The notes below the pieces were generated by a model that worked only from the letters and a program-made list of their open reading frames with translations, did no database searches and was not told where the DNA came from. 19,776 nucleotides of DNA from JAHEDH01 sp965364515 (GTDB lineage: Bacteria; Actinomycetota; Acidimicrobiia; Spongiisociales; ZC4RG35). Made by a program: the position numbers and the translations under genes. Location: the NCBI GenBank assembly GCA_965364515.1, contig CBDTXZ010000043.1, forward strand, positions 1 to 19,776. Reading direction: 5' to 3'. Of this stretch, positions 7,689 through 15,283 are shown piece by piece. Positions within the stretch are counted from its first letter, which is position 1. Each line of letters opens with the position of its first letter.

Positions 7689-8656
7689 GGAACCCGAGCC
7701 CCGAATGGGCGGGCGACGTACTCGCCAGAACCCGGTCCGAGCTCGGCCGGGTCGTCGTCGGCCAGGACCGCATGCTCGAGCGAATCCTGACGTCGCTGCT
7801 CGCCAACGGACATTGCCTGCTGGAAGGTGTCCCGGGCCTCGGAAAGACGCTGACACTCTCGACCCTGGCGCGGGTTCTGGGTGGCAGCTTCTCGCGAATT
7901 CAGTTCACCCCCGACCTGCTGCCGTCCGACATCGTCGGTACCCGGATCTATCGGGCATCGACGGAGAAGTTCGATGTCGAGCCGGGCCCGATCCTGTCGA
8001 ACTTCGTGCTCGCCGACGAGATCAACCGCGCGCCGGCGAAGGTCCAGGCGGCGATGCTCGAGGTGATGTCGGAGCGACAGGTCACGATCGGTGACCAGAC
8101 GTTCGCCGCTCCGAAGCCATTCCTGGTGATGGCGACCCAGAACCCCGTGGAATCGGAGGGCGTCTATCCCCTGCCCGAGGCGCAGCGGGATCGCTTCCTC
8201 ATGAGGGTCCCGGTCGACTACCCCACCCCGACCGAGGAGCTCGAGATCATGCGACGTTCCGATCTGGAGCCCGACACCGCCAAGGCGGTGCTCGACCCGG
8301 CATCGGTCTCCGACCTACAGGGCCTGACCGCGACACTCTTCGTGGATCAGCCGGTCGCCGAATATGCGCTTCGCCTCGTGACCGCTACCCGCAACCCCTC
8401 GGCATCGGGGCTCGATCAGCTCGCGGGCCTCATCGAGTTCGGCGCGAGCCCTCGGGCCTCGCTCGCTCTGATCGCCTGTGGGCGCGGGCTCGCTCTGCTT
8501 CGAGGGCGTGACTTCGTGACCTTCCAGGACGTGTTCGACGTGGCATACGACGTGCTGAACCACCGGATCATCCTCTCGTTCGAGGCAGTCGCCGACGGGG
8601 TCGGGGTGGACGACGTCCTCGTCGAGTTGCTCTCATCGGTACCGACGACTCGGTGA
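7685..8656 (+). CDS. moxR: MoxR-family AAA+ ATPase
   Basis: The 323-residue protein has every motif of the MoxR branch of AAA+ ATPases. These are Walker A GVPGLGKT (48-55), Walker B FVLADE (107-112) followed by INRAPAKVQAAMLEVMSERQV, sensor 1 ATQNP (150-154), the EAQRDRF arginine-finger segment (165-171) and a sensor-2-like GASPRASLAL near 255. MoxR proteins act as chaperone-like ATPases that activate or insert cofactors into partner complexes, usually with VWA proteins encoded beside them, as here. Start ATG 7685 has GGAGGT at 7673-7678 and overlaps the upstream stop by four bases. The stop overlaps the DUF58 start. The layout parallels moxR1-Rv1480-Rv1481 of Mycobacterium tuberculosis. Confidence 0.95.
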   Translation: MRNPSPEWAGDVLARTRSELGRVVVGQDRMLERILTSLLANGHCLLEGVPGLGKTLTLSTLARVLGGSFSRIQFTPDLLPSDIVGTRIYRASTEKFDVEPGPILSNFVLADEINRAPAKVQAAMLEVMSERQVTIGDQTFAAPKPFLVMATQNPVESEGVYPLPEAQRDRFLMRVPVDYPTPTEELEIMRRSDLEPDTAKAVLDPASVSDLQGLTATLFVDQPVAEYALRLVTATRNPSASGLDQLAGLIEFGASPRASLALIACGRGLALLRGRDFVTFQDVFDVAYDVLNHRIILSFEAVADGVGVDDVLVELLSSVPTTR

Positions 8657-9546
8657 TGGATCCCGCAACCTTCGATCGCCTTCGACACCTCGACCTGACC
8701 GTCTCACGTCGGGTCGAGGGCCTCCTCCAGGGCGATCATCGAGGATTGCTCCCTGGACCAGGGCGAACTCCAGGCGAGGCGCGACCATACGAGCCCGGCG
8801 ACGACGTTCGACGGATCGACTGGAACGTCACGGCGAGAACCCAGCGCACCCACGTGCGCGACACCGAGGCCGACCACGAACTCGAGACGACCCTGGTCGT
8901 CGACTCGTCTGCCTCGATGACGTTCGGGACGGCTCTCGGAACGAAGGCGGATGCGGCGCTCGCCGTCGCGGCCGTGTACGGGTTCGCCTCACTCAGTGGC
9001 GGCAACCGAGTCGGTGCCGTGATCGTCGGGGACACGACGAAGCGGGTTCCGGCACGAACCGGCCGGGCGCACCTCTATTCCATCCTGGGAGCCATCGCCG
9101 ATGCCGGCCACGACGGTGCAGCCGACCTCGCAGCCGGGTTGACGGGGCTCGCTCGAGTGAGGGCCAAACGGGGTCTGACCGTCGTCGTGTCCGACTTCCT
9201 CGACGACCGCGATTGGGTTCGACCACTGCGGATGCTCGGCCATCGACATGAGGTGGTGGTGACGGTCGTCTCCGATCCTCGAGAGCTCGAGCTTCCGGAC
9301 GTCGGTGTCGTCAGGATGGAAGATCCCGAGAGCGGCAGACAGTCATGGGTGGACACCGCCAATCGGCGTTTCCGGGCCGACTACCGCCTCGCAGCCGAAT
9401 CCCGGCGTCATGACATCGAGCGGCAGATCATCCGCTCGGGAGCGCACCTCATGACTCTCTCCACCGATCGAGATTGGGTCGGGGACATCGTCGCCTGGGT
9501 GATGGGTCGACGACGCATTGCTGCCACGTCCGGGAGATCTGCGTGA
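8656..9546 (+). CDS. DUF58 domain-containing protein
   Basis: This 296-residue protein starts at ATG 8656, which shares its A with the moxR stop (TGATG). GTG 8653 is an equally coupled alternative one codon upstream. The DUF58 signature is clear at 41-62 (ARPYEPGDDVRRIDWNVTART). It is followed by a VWA-like fold with DSSASM at 83-88, a MIDAS-type metal site, and VVVSDFLDD in the later strand. It lacks membrane segments and should act in the cytoplasm or at the inner face of the membrane. DUF58 proteins are standard partners of MoxR ATPases and VWA membrane proteins, and gene overlap on both sides supports one complex. The molecular substrate of such complexes is not known for most families. 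Confidence 0.92.
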   Translation: MDPATFDRLRHLDLTVSRRVEGLLQGDHRGLLPGPGRTPGEARPYEPGDDVRRIDWNVTARTQRTHVRDTEADHELETTLVVDSSASMTFGTALGTKADAALAVAAVYGFASLSGGNRVGAVIVGDTTKRVPARTGRAHLYSILGAIADAGHDGAADLAAGLTGLARVRAKRGLTVVVSDFLDDRDWVRPLRMLGHRHEVVVTVVSDPRELELPDVGVVRMEDPESGRQSWVDTANRRFRADYRLAAESRRHDIERQIIRSGAHLMTLSTDRDWVGDIVAWVMGRRRIAATSGRSA

Positions 9547-10481
9547 CGGTCGAAGCCCCCCTGCGTCTCCTCGCCCTCGTCGTTCCTTTCTTGCTCACGG
9601 GTTGGTTCCTGCTGGCTCGTTCCCGGAGAACGAGCCGATTCGTCCGGTTCAGCTCGCTCGACCTGGCGGATCGTGTCGCGCCTCGACTGTCGGGTTGGCG
9701 GCGGTGGTTCTCGGCGTCTGCGGGGATCCTCGGTGCCGTTGTGCTGGCCGTTGCATTCGCTCGTCCCGTCGTGGCGATCCCGATCCCTCAGGAACAGGCG
9801 AGCCTCGTGCTCGCCATCGATGTGTCCCTCTCCATGGGTGCGACCGACGTGGAACCGAGCCGCATCGTCGCTGCCCAGGACGCAGCTGTCGCCTTCTCCG
9901 ACCTCGCGCCCGGCGATCTCAACATCGGCTTGGTCGCCTTTGCCGGCACGGCGCTCCCGGTGCTCGCTCCCGATACCGACCGGACCCCGCTGAACACCGC
10001 TATCGGCCGTCTCGGACTCGGGCAGGGAACGGCCATCGGGGAGGCGATCTTCACGTCGTTGGACCAGTTGAGAGCAGCGGTGCCGGATCCCGAGGTGCCG
10101 ACGGCCATCGTCGTGTTGTCAGACGGCGAGACCACGGTCGGGAGGCCCGATGCCGAAGCGACGGCAGCAGCGATCGAAGCCGGTGTGCCCGTATACACGA
10201 TCTCGTTCGGCACCGGCTCGGGCGTCGTCGAATTCCAGGGGGATCGGATTCCGGTCCCCGTGTCACCCGAACCGCTGCGCCAGATCGCGACCTCGACCGG
10301 CGGAGCATTCTTCGAGACGGCCAACGAAGAAGACCTCTCGGCGATCCTCGCAGAGATCGGATCCGAGATCGCCTTCGAGACCGAGGAGCGAGAAGTCACC
10401 GATTGGTTCGCTGCGGCGGGCCTGGCTCTGGTCGCGATAGGGATTGCAGCCTCGATTCGCTGGTTCGGCAGGATCGTCTGA
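9543..10481 (+). CDS. VWA-domain membrane protein (BatA/Rv1481-like)
   Basis: From GTG 9543 (GGGAG at 9532-9536, GTGA overlap with the DUF58 stop) the protein is 312 residues. Two hydrophobic segments near the N-terminus (about 8-25 and 58-77) precede a von Willebrand A domain (about 86-270), and a last membrane helix lies near 289-307. The MIDAS metal site is complete: DVSLS (Asp93, Ser95, Ser97), Thr163 in GQGTAIGEA and Asp194 in VLSDGET. The architecture and size match BatA-like proteins and mycobacterial Rv1481, the usual third member of MoxR-DUF58-VWA operons. The VWA domain should face the cytoplasm or periplasm depending on helix number, which I cannot settle. It is the last gene of the operon; only three bases separate it from the convergent marR stop. 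Confidence 0.92.
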   Translation: MTVEAPLRLLALVVPFLLTGWFLLARSRRTSRFVRFSSLDLADRVAPRLSGWRRWFSASAGILGAVVLAVAFARPVVAIPIPQEQASLVLAIDVSLSMGATDVEPSRIVAAQDAAVAFSDLAPGDLNIGLVAFAGTALPVLAPDTDRTPLNTAIGRLGLGQGTAIGEAIFTSLDQLRAAVPDPEVPTAIVVLSDGETTVGRPDAEATAAAIEAGVPVYTISFGTGSGVVEFQGDRIPVPVSPEPLRQIATSTGGAFFETANEEDLSAILAEIGSEIAFETEEREVTDWFAAAGLALVAIGIAASIRWFGRIV

Positions 10482-10484
10482 TGG

Positions 10485-10943
10485 TCATCGGCCATCCGTC
10501 GCCAGGAGCGCTTCGCTCACTGCTCTGAGTTGGCGAAGCTGCCCTTCGTCGAGTCGCTCGAACACGAGACGTCTCACCTCGGCGACGTGACCGGGCGCCG
10601 CCGCCTCCAACGCAGCCCGTCCGGCCGCCGTGAGGACCGCCTCTTGACCGCGCCCGTCGGTCGGGCAGGCCTCACGGCGAACCCAGCCGTCGCGTTCCAT
10701 TCGTCGGACCGCATGGCTCGTGCGGCTCGGCGAGAACTGGAGGAACTCGGCCAGATCACCCATACGAGCTCGTCCACCCGCGGACTCGGACAGCGCGACC
10801 AGCGTTGCGTAGTGGGCGTGGCTCATCCCCGCATCACGGGTGAGTTGGCGGTCGAGCGAACCTTCGATCAGTCGACTCACCGTGTTGAACGCTCGCCAGG
10901 TGGCGAGCTCGTCGGAGGTGAGCCAGTTCACATCGGAGGCCAT
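10485..10943 (-). CDS. MarR-family transcriptional regulator (downstream of the DODA-type dioxygenase)
   Basis: The 152-residue protein has the MarR winged-helix layout. There is an N-terminal dimerisation helix (about 8-37), the GMSHAHYATLVALSE helix, helix-turn-helix ARMGDLAEFLQFSPSRTSHAVRRMERDGWV (about 59-88), and a wing REACPTDGRGQEAVLT (about 90-105) with the conserved DGRG. A long C-terminal helix closes the dimer interface. A single cysteine (Cys93) lies in the wing. Its ATG 10943 overlaps the stop of the dioxygenase gene (TGATG), so it should be translated from the same message. The palindromic sites around that operon's promoter are its likely operators. By family it would be a ligand-released repressor, and an aromatic substrate of the enzyme is a reasonable guess for the ligand. 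Confidence 0.9.
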   Translation of the reverse strand: MASDVNWLTSDELATWRAFNTVSRLIEGSLDRQLTRDAGMSHAHYATLVALSESAGGRARMGDLAEFLQFSPSRTSHAVRRMERDGWVRREACPTDGRGQEAVLTAAGRAALEAAAPGHVAEVRRLVFERLDEGQLRQLRAVSEALLATDGR

Positions 10944-11818
10944 CAGGCGAACTGCACCGAGCGCTTGGCGAACCCGAACTGGAAGTCGTCGATGATCGTC
11001 TCCGGAGCTTGCTCAGGATCGGTGGCGGCTCCGAGCGCGATGAACAACGGCGTGAAATGCTCCACCGTGGGGTGGGCATACGGCATGCCCGGAGCTCTGT
11101 GATAGTCGGCGAGCGTGTCGAAATCTCCGCGTGCGAGTGCCTCGGCGACCCAGAGGTCGAACTCTTGAGACCAGCCCGGAATCCGGTTCTCGAAGAACAT
11201 CTCTCTCGTGGCGAATCGCAGGCCGTGGGTCATGAATCCGGAACCGACGATGAGCACGCCTTCCTGACGGAGCGGCTGAAGTCTGCGGCCGAGACGGAAC
11301 AGGCGCTCGGGGTCGTGCGTGGGCATGCTCAGCTGGAGCACCGGAACGTCGGCGTACGGGTACATCACCTTGAGCGGGACCCAGGCACCGTGATCGAGGC
11401 CACGCCCGGTGTGCTCGTGAAGGGCCTCGTCATCGGGGATCAGACCGGCGACCTGTCTGGCGAGTTCGGAGGCATCCGGCGTCCGGTACTCCATCGAGTA
11501 GTAGCGGGGGGCGAATCCGCCGAAGTCGTACACGAGCGGCGTCCCCGGCTCCGGTGATGAGAGGCTGAGCGGTGCGGACTCCCAGTGGGCACTGATCACG
11601 AGAATCGCGCGCGGTTTGGGCATCGATTGTGACCAGTCGAACAGCTGGTCGATCCAGTGCCCATCGTCGAAGACCGGCGGGGCGCCATGACTGAGATAGA
11701 TCGATGGGAGCGCCGGATCTCCCGGGGACCAGGTCGCCTGTCCCAGGCTGTTCGGTGCGCGGGCGACCATGAAACGGTCGAATTCGGCTCCGGGCTCGGC
11801 GGGGTTCATGATGCTCAC
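10943..11818 (-). CDS. Class III extradiol dioxygenase, 4,5-DOPA dioxygenase (DODA/YgiD) family
   Basis: The 291-residue protein carries the DODA-family pattern. LSHGAPPVF has His44, VISAHWESAPL has His78, and RGLDHGAWVPLK has His143. GSGFMTHG has His198 and TVEHFTPLFIALGA has His254. His44, His78 and His254 correspond to the metal site of this family (non-haem iron or zinc), and the remaining histidines line the active site. The family cleaves catecholic rings; bacterial members are often uncharacterised, so the substrate is open. Start GTG 11818 is supported by GAGGTAG upstream; ATG 11809 is an alternative. Homologues often begin nearer LPSIYLSHG, so the ~35-residue N-terminal extension is unusual. 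It is first in a two-gene unit with marR, driven by a well-defined promoter. Confidence 0.88.
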   Translation of the reverse strand: MSIMNPAEPGAEFDRFMVARAPNSLGQATWSPGDPALPSIYLSHGAPPVFDDGHWIDQLFDWSQSMPKPRAILVISAHWESAPLSLSSPEPGTPLVYDFGGFAPRYYSMEYRTPDASELARQVAGLIPDDEALHEHTGRGLDHGAWVPLKVMYPYADVPVLQLSMPTHDPERLFRLGRRLQPLRQEGVLIVGSGFMTHGLRFATREMFFENRIPGWSQEFDLWVAEALARGDFDTLADYHRAPGMPYAHPTVEHFTPLFIALGAATDPEQAPETIIDDFQFGFAKRSVQFA

Positions 11819-11846
11819 GTCGGCTACCTCGGTCTACTGGATCTTC

Positions 11847-11868
11847 GATGTTTGAACGTTCAAACATC
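11847..11868. promoter_or_regulatory. Perfect 22-bp palindromic operator, downstream of the -10 box
   Basis: The 11-base arm GATGTTTGAAC is followed without spacer by its exact reverse complement. On the minus strand the palindrome begins within the -10 hexamer (TAGGAT at 11866-11871) and covers the expected transcription start. A repressor bound here would block initiation. Size and symmetry fit a MarR-family dimer site, and the MarR gene is the second gene of this unit. Confidence 0.85.
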
Positions 11869-11894
11869 CTACGAGTTGATAGTTGAATCGTCAA
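11866..11894 (-). promoter_or_regulatory. Sigma-70-type promoter of the dioxygenase-marR unit
   Basis: On the minus strand TTGACG (11889-11894) and TAGGAT (11866-11871) are separated by exactly 17 bases, a near-consensus housekeeping promoter. The start of transcription should fall near 11859, giving a leader of about 40 bases that contains GAGGTAG before GTG 11818. Palindromes overlap both hexamers. Confidence 0.8.
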
Positions 11895-11899
11895 GTATC
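11878..11899. promoter_or_regulatory. Second, degenerate operator over the -35 box
   Basis: This 22-base imperfect palindrome has arms GATAGTTGAAT and CGTCAAGTATC, pairing at 8 of 11 positions. It aligns with the perfect palindrome at 11847-11868 and shares the TTGAA...TCAA core. Its centre is 31 bases away, about three helical turns, so two dimers could bind the same face of the DNA. It contains the -35 hexamer. Confidence 0.65.
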
Positions 11900-12052
11900 T
11901 GACCATTCGTCTGCCATGAACCGACGAACAGCACTGGTCGGGTCACGACGGCACCGCTACGGTCCCTCCCAGGTACTCGACGAGCACTGGAGCAGAGGCC
12001 GACGAGAATCAGGTTCGAGGGCCCGAACCAGCAGCGACCGGAGGCACGGCCA

Positions 12053-12868
12053 ATGAGTCGACAGGAGCGATCCCACCTTCCGTCAGCACTCGACCAGTTC
12101 GAGCGGTTGTTCGCCGAGACCGGGGGGCGCCGACCAGCGGTGTTTCTGGACTACGACGGCGTCCTCACGCCGATCGTCGATCATCCCGACCTGGCGATCC
12201 TGTCGGAGGCGATGCGATCGGTGGTCGCCCAACTCGCAGAGTCCACCGACGTGGCAGTCATCAGTGGCCGCGACACGGCCGATGTCAAGGCCAAGGTCGC
12301 GCTCGACGGCGTTTGGTATGCGGGCAGTCACGGCTTCGACATCGTCGGCCCCGACGGACACCGACCCGGTGACGGATCCCTCGATCGCTTCGAGCAGTAC
12401 ATCGAGCCACTCGAGGCTGCCGCAGATCTCATCGAATCGGCCCTGTCGGGGCTCGAAGGGGCGCACGTCGAACGAAAGCGCTTCGCCGTGGCGGTGCACT
12501 TCCGTCAAGCCCCGGAGACGGCAGAGACCGTCATCGCGGACCTCGTCAGCGAGATCGCCGAGGAGGATGATCGCCTCCAGATGACGACAGGGAAGAAGAT
12601 CTTCGAGTTGCGCCCGGCGGTCGAATGGGACAAGGGCAAGGCGCTCGAGTGGCTGATCCCCCGACTCGGCATCGACCTCGACGGTTCTGTTCCGTTCTAC
12701 CTCGGGGACGACGTCACCGACGAGGACGCATTCGCGGTCCTGGTCGACACCGGGATCGGCATCGTGGTCGGCCTCGACGGGGAACCATCGTTGGCCTCCT
12801 ACGTCCTCGACGACCCCGACGAGGTCCGCATGCTGTTGGCGAAGTTGGCGGATTCGATCTCGCCATGA
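12053..12868 (+). CDS. otsB: Trehalose-6-phosphate phosphatase
   Basis: The 271-residue HAD-superfamily protein has the OtsB motif set. DYDGVLTPIV carries nucleophile Asp33 and acid/base Asp35, and ISGRD (70-74) is motif 2. AGSHGFDIVGPDG (90-102) lies in the cap region, Lys194 is in WDKGKALEWL, and GDDVTDEDAF (218-227) binds Mg. It should convert trehalose 6-phosphate to trehalose plus phosphate in the cytoplasm. GGAGG at 12040-12044 is the ribosome-binding site of ATG 12053. Its stop overlaps the ATG of the GH65 gene. No otsA (trehalose-6-phosphate synthase) is in the window. The phosphatase and GH65 domains are fused in mycobacterial OtsB1, which strengthens the functional link. Confidence 0.92.
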   Translation: MSRQERSHLPSALDQFERLFAETGGRRPAVFLDYDGVLTPIVDHPDLAILSEAMRSVVAQLAESTDVAVISGRDTADVKAKVALDGVWYAGSHGFDIVGPDGHRPGDGSLDRFEQYIEPLEAAADLIESALSGLEGAHVERKRFAVAVHFRQAPETAETVIADLVSEIAEEDDRLQMTTGKKIFELRPAVEWDKGKALEWLIPRLGIDLDGSVPFYLGDDVTDEDAFAVLVDTGIGIVVGLDGEPSLASYVLDDPDEVRMLLAKLADSISP

Positions 12869-15243
12869 CCGCCTGGGCGCTCTCGTACGAGGGATTCCAT
12901 CCTGACTCCGAGGGGCTCCGCGAGGCACTCTGCACGCTCGGCAACGGCGCATTTGCGACCCGGGGCGCCGCCGCAGAGTCGGAGGCCGACGGGATCCACT
13001 ATCCCGGGACCTACATCGCCGGGGTGTACAACCGCCTGACAACGACCATCGACGGCCACGACATCGAGAACGAAGACCTGGTCAATGTTCCGAACTGGCT
13101 GGTCCTCCGGTTCCGCCTCCCTGGATCGGACTGGTTCACCGCAGCGTCGGCCGACATCAAGGACTACCGCCAAGAGCTCGACATCCGGAGAGGCATCTTG
13201 ACGCGGAGCCTGACCTTCGTGGACGGCGGCCGCCGCACACTCGTGACCCAACGTCGGTTCGTTCACATGGGCATCCCCCACCTCGCCGGGCTGCAGACGA
13301 CGATCACTGCAGAGAACTGGTCGGGACCGATGGTCGTACGGTCCGGCATCGATGGGACCGTGACGAACTGTGGAGTGGCCAGGTATCGGTCCCTGGCCAA
13401 ACAGCATCTCGAGCCGATCGAGGTAGGAGAACTCGACGCCACCACGATCGAACTGACGACTCGAACGAACCAGTCCCACATCGAGATCTCGATGGCAGCA
13501 CGGACCGAGGTCGTCTCCGGTACCGAGCAGTGCCGGGTCATCGTGGAAGAGCCGAACTTCATCGCCCACGACATCACGCTCGACATCACCGAAGACTCAC
13601 CCGTCACCATCGACAAGGTCGTGGCCGTCTACAGCGGCATGGACCAGGCCATCAGCTCACCGTCGATCGCCGTCCAGCCGCCCATCGAGTCGGCTGCCGA
13701 CTTCGACCACTTGCTGTCCGGCCACGTGCTTGCGTGGGAGCATCTGTGGAGGCGATTCCGCCTCGAGACCGGCGCAGACGACCAGACCAATCTCGCCATC
13801 AATCTCCACGTCTTCCATCTCCTCCAGACCGCCTCCAAACACACCATCGACCGCGACGTGGGCATCCCTGCCCGAGGCCTCCATGGCGAGGCCTACCGCG
13901 GGCACGTCTTCTGGGACGAGTTGTTCATCTTCCCGTTCATCACGACACACCTGCCGGACCTGACCCGCTCGCTGCTCCTGTACCGGTATCGGCGACTCCC
14001 CCAGGCACGGGCGAATGCGACCGCCGAGGGCTTGGAGGGAGCGCTCTATCCGTGGCAGAGCAGCAGCGACGGGAGAGAAGAGAGCCAGGTCCTCCATCTC
14101 AATCCGAAGTCTGGCCGATGGCTGCCGGACAACTCCCGGCTCCAGCGCCACGTCAATCTCGCCATCGCCTGGAACATCTGGCTCTACCACCGGATGACCG
14201 GCGACACCGAGTTCCTGGCATTCGCCGGAGCCGAGATGCTCATCGAGATCTGCCGCATGTTGGTCTCGCTCACGACCTACGACCGGGCCCACGATCGCTA
14301 CGAGATCCGGGGCGTCATGGGACCCGACGAATACCACGATGCGTACCCGGATTCGGAAACGCCTGGACTGGACAACAACACCTACACGAACGTGATGACC
14401 GCCTGGGTGCTGAACAAGACGAGACACGCCATCGAGCAGCTCCCCGAGTTCCGACGACGTGAGCTCGTCGAGAAGCTGGCCGTGGCCCCTCAGGAGCTGT
14501 CGACGTGGGACGAGATCGCAACGAAGATGATGGTCCCGACCCACGACGGTGTGTTGTCGCAGTTCGAAGGGTACGACGACCTCGAGGAATTCGACTGGGT
14601 CGGGTACGCCGAGCGCTACGGCGACATCCAGCGGCTCGATCGGATCCTCGAGGCCGAGAACGACACGCCGAACCGCTACAAGCTGTCCAAGCAGGCCGAT
14701 GTGCTGATGCTGTTCTACCTGCTCCCTCGTGACGAACTCCATGGCGTGTTCGAGCGGCTCGGGATCGATCTGACCGAAGAACTGATCGAGCGCACCATCG
14801 ACTACTACGACACGCGGACCTCGCACGGCTCCACACTCAGCCGAGTGGTTCACTCGTGGGTGCTCGCCAGGGTCGACCGGAAGGAATCGTGGCAGCTGTT
14901 CCAGCAGGCGATCACCAGCGACCTGATCGACATCCAGGGTGGGACCACCAGTGAGGGGATCCACACCGGGGCGATGGCCGGCACGGTGGATCTCGTCCAG
15001 CGCGGATACACCGGCCTCGGCGTCGAAGGCGAGACGCTGGTCCTCGATCCTGCGATTCCCCCTGAGCTCGGCTCACTCTCGACCACGATTCGCTTCCGGA
15101 ATCGCTGGGTCGAGATCCGTATCACGCCTGAGTGCGCCACCGTCACTCCGGAGGCCGACTCCGACGGCGACACGGAGATCCGCATCGGCACCCGGCTCGA
15201 GCGGCTCCGGCCGGGCGAGCCGCTCACCGTCCCGATCGGCTGA
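12865..15243 (+). CDS. Glycoside hydrolase family 65 enzyme (disaccharide phosphorylase or hydrolase)
   Basis: From ATG 12865 (ATGA overlap with otsB) the protein is 792 residues, normal for GH65. An N-terminal beta-sandwich (about 1-280, starting WALSYEGFHPDSEGLREALCTLGNGAFATRG) is followed by the (alpha/alpha)6 catalytic barrel. The barrel shows YRGHVFWDELFIFPF near 345, ALYPWQSSSDGREES near 395, and GVMGPDEYHD, where Glu489 is the expected general acid. It also shows DNNTYTNVMTAWVL and TSHGSTLSRVVHSWVLARV with EGIHTGAMAGTVDLVQRGYTG near the end. GH65 members phosphorolyse or hydrolyse alpha-linked disaccharides such as trehalose, maltose or kojibiose. Neighbouring otsB favours trehalose, but phosphorylase and hydrolase cannot be told apart by eye. 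The upstream extension of the frame to 12625 lies inside otsB and is not used. Confidence 0.9.
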   Translation: MTAWALSYEGFHPDSEGLREALCTLGNGAFATRGAAAESEADGIHYPGTYIAGVYNRLTTTIDGHDIENEDLVNVPNWLVLRFRLPGSDWFTAASADIKDYRQELDIRRGILTRSLTFVDGGRRTLVTQRRFVHMGIPHLAGLQTTITAENWSGPMVVRSGIDGTVTNCGVARYRSLAKQHLEPIEVGELDATTIELTTRTNQSHIEISMAARTEVVSGTEQCRVIVEEPNFIAHDITLDITEDSPVTIDKVVAVYSGMDQAISSPSIAVQPPIESAADFDHLLSGHVLAWEHLWRRFRLETGADDQTNLAINLHVFHLLQTASKHTIDRDVGIPARGLHGEAYRGHVFWDELFIFPFITTHLPDLTRSLLLYRYRRLPQARANATAEGLEGALYPWQSSSDGREESQVLHLNPKSGRWLPDNSRLQRHVNLAIAWNIWLYHRMTGDTEFLAFAGAEMLIEICRMLVSLTTYDRAHDRYEIRGVMGPDEYHDAYPDSETPGLDNNTYTNVMTAWVLNKTRHAIEQLPEFRRRELVEKLAVAPQELSTWDEIATKMMVPTHDGVLSQFEGYDDLEEFDWVGYAERYGDIQRLDRILEAENDTPNRYKLSKQADVLMLFYLLPRDELHGVFERLGIDLTEELIERTIDYYDTRTSHGSTLSRVVHSWVLARVDRKESWQLFQQAITSDLIDIQGGTTSEGIHTGAMAGTVDLVQRGYTGLGVEGETLVLDPAIPPELGSLSTTIRFRNRWVEIRITPECATVTPEADSDGDTEIRIGTRLERLRPGEPLTVPIG

Positions 15244-15283
15244 TGGCCAGCGTCGGCTGCGAGCTCGATGCGCACATCTCGGG

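Noticed and set aside
13657..14964. 435-codon open frame on the minus strand inside the GH65 gene
   Set aside because: It lies entirely opposite a conserved GH65 coding region, and its predicted product is acidic and low-complexity with no family features. Such frames are common antisense shadows in high-GC DNA.
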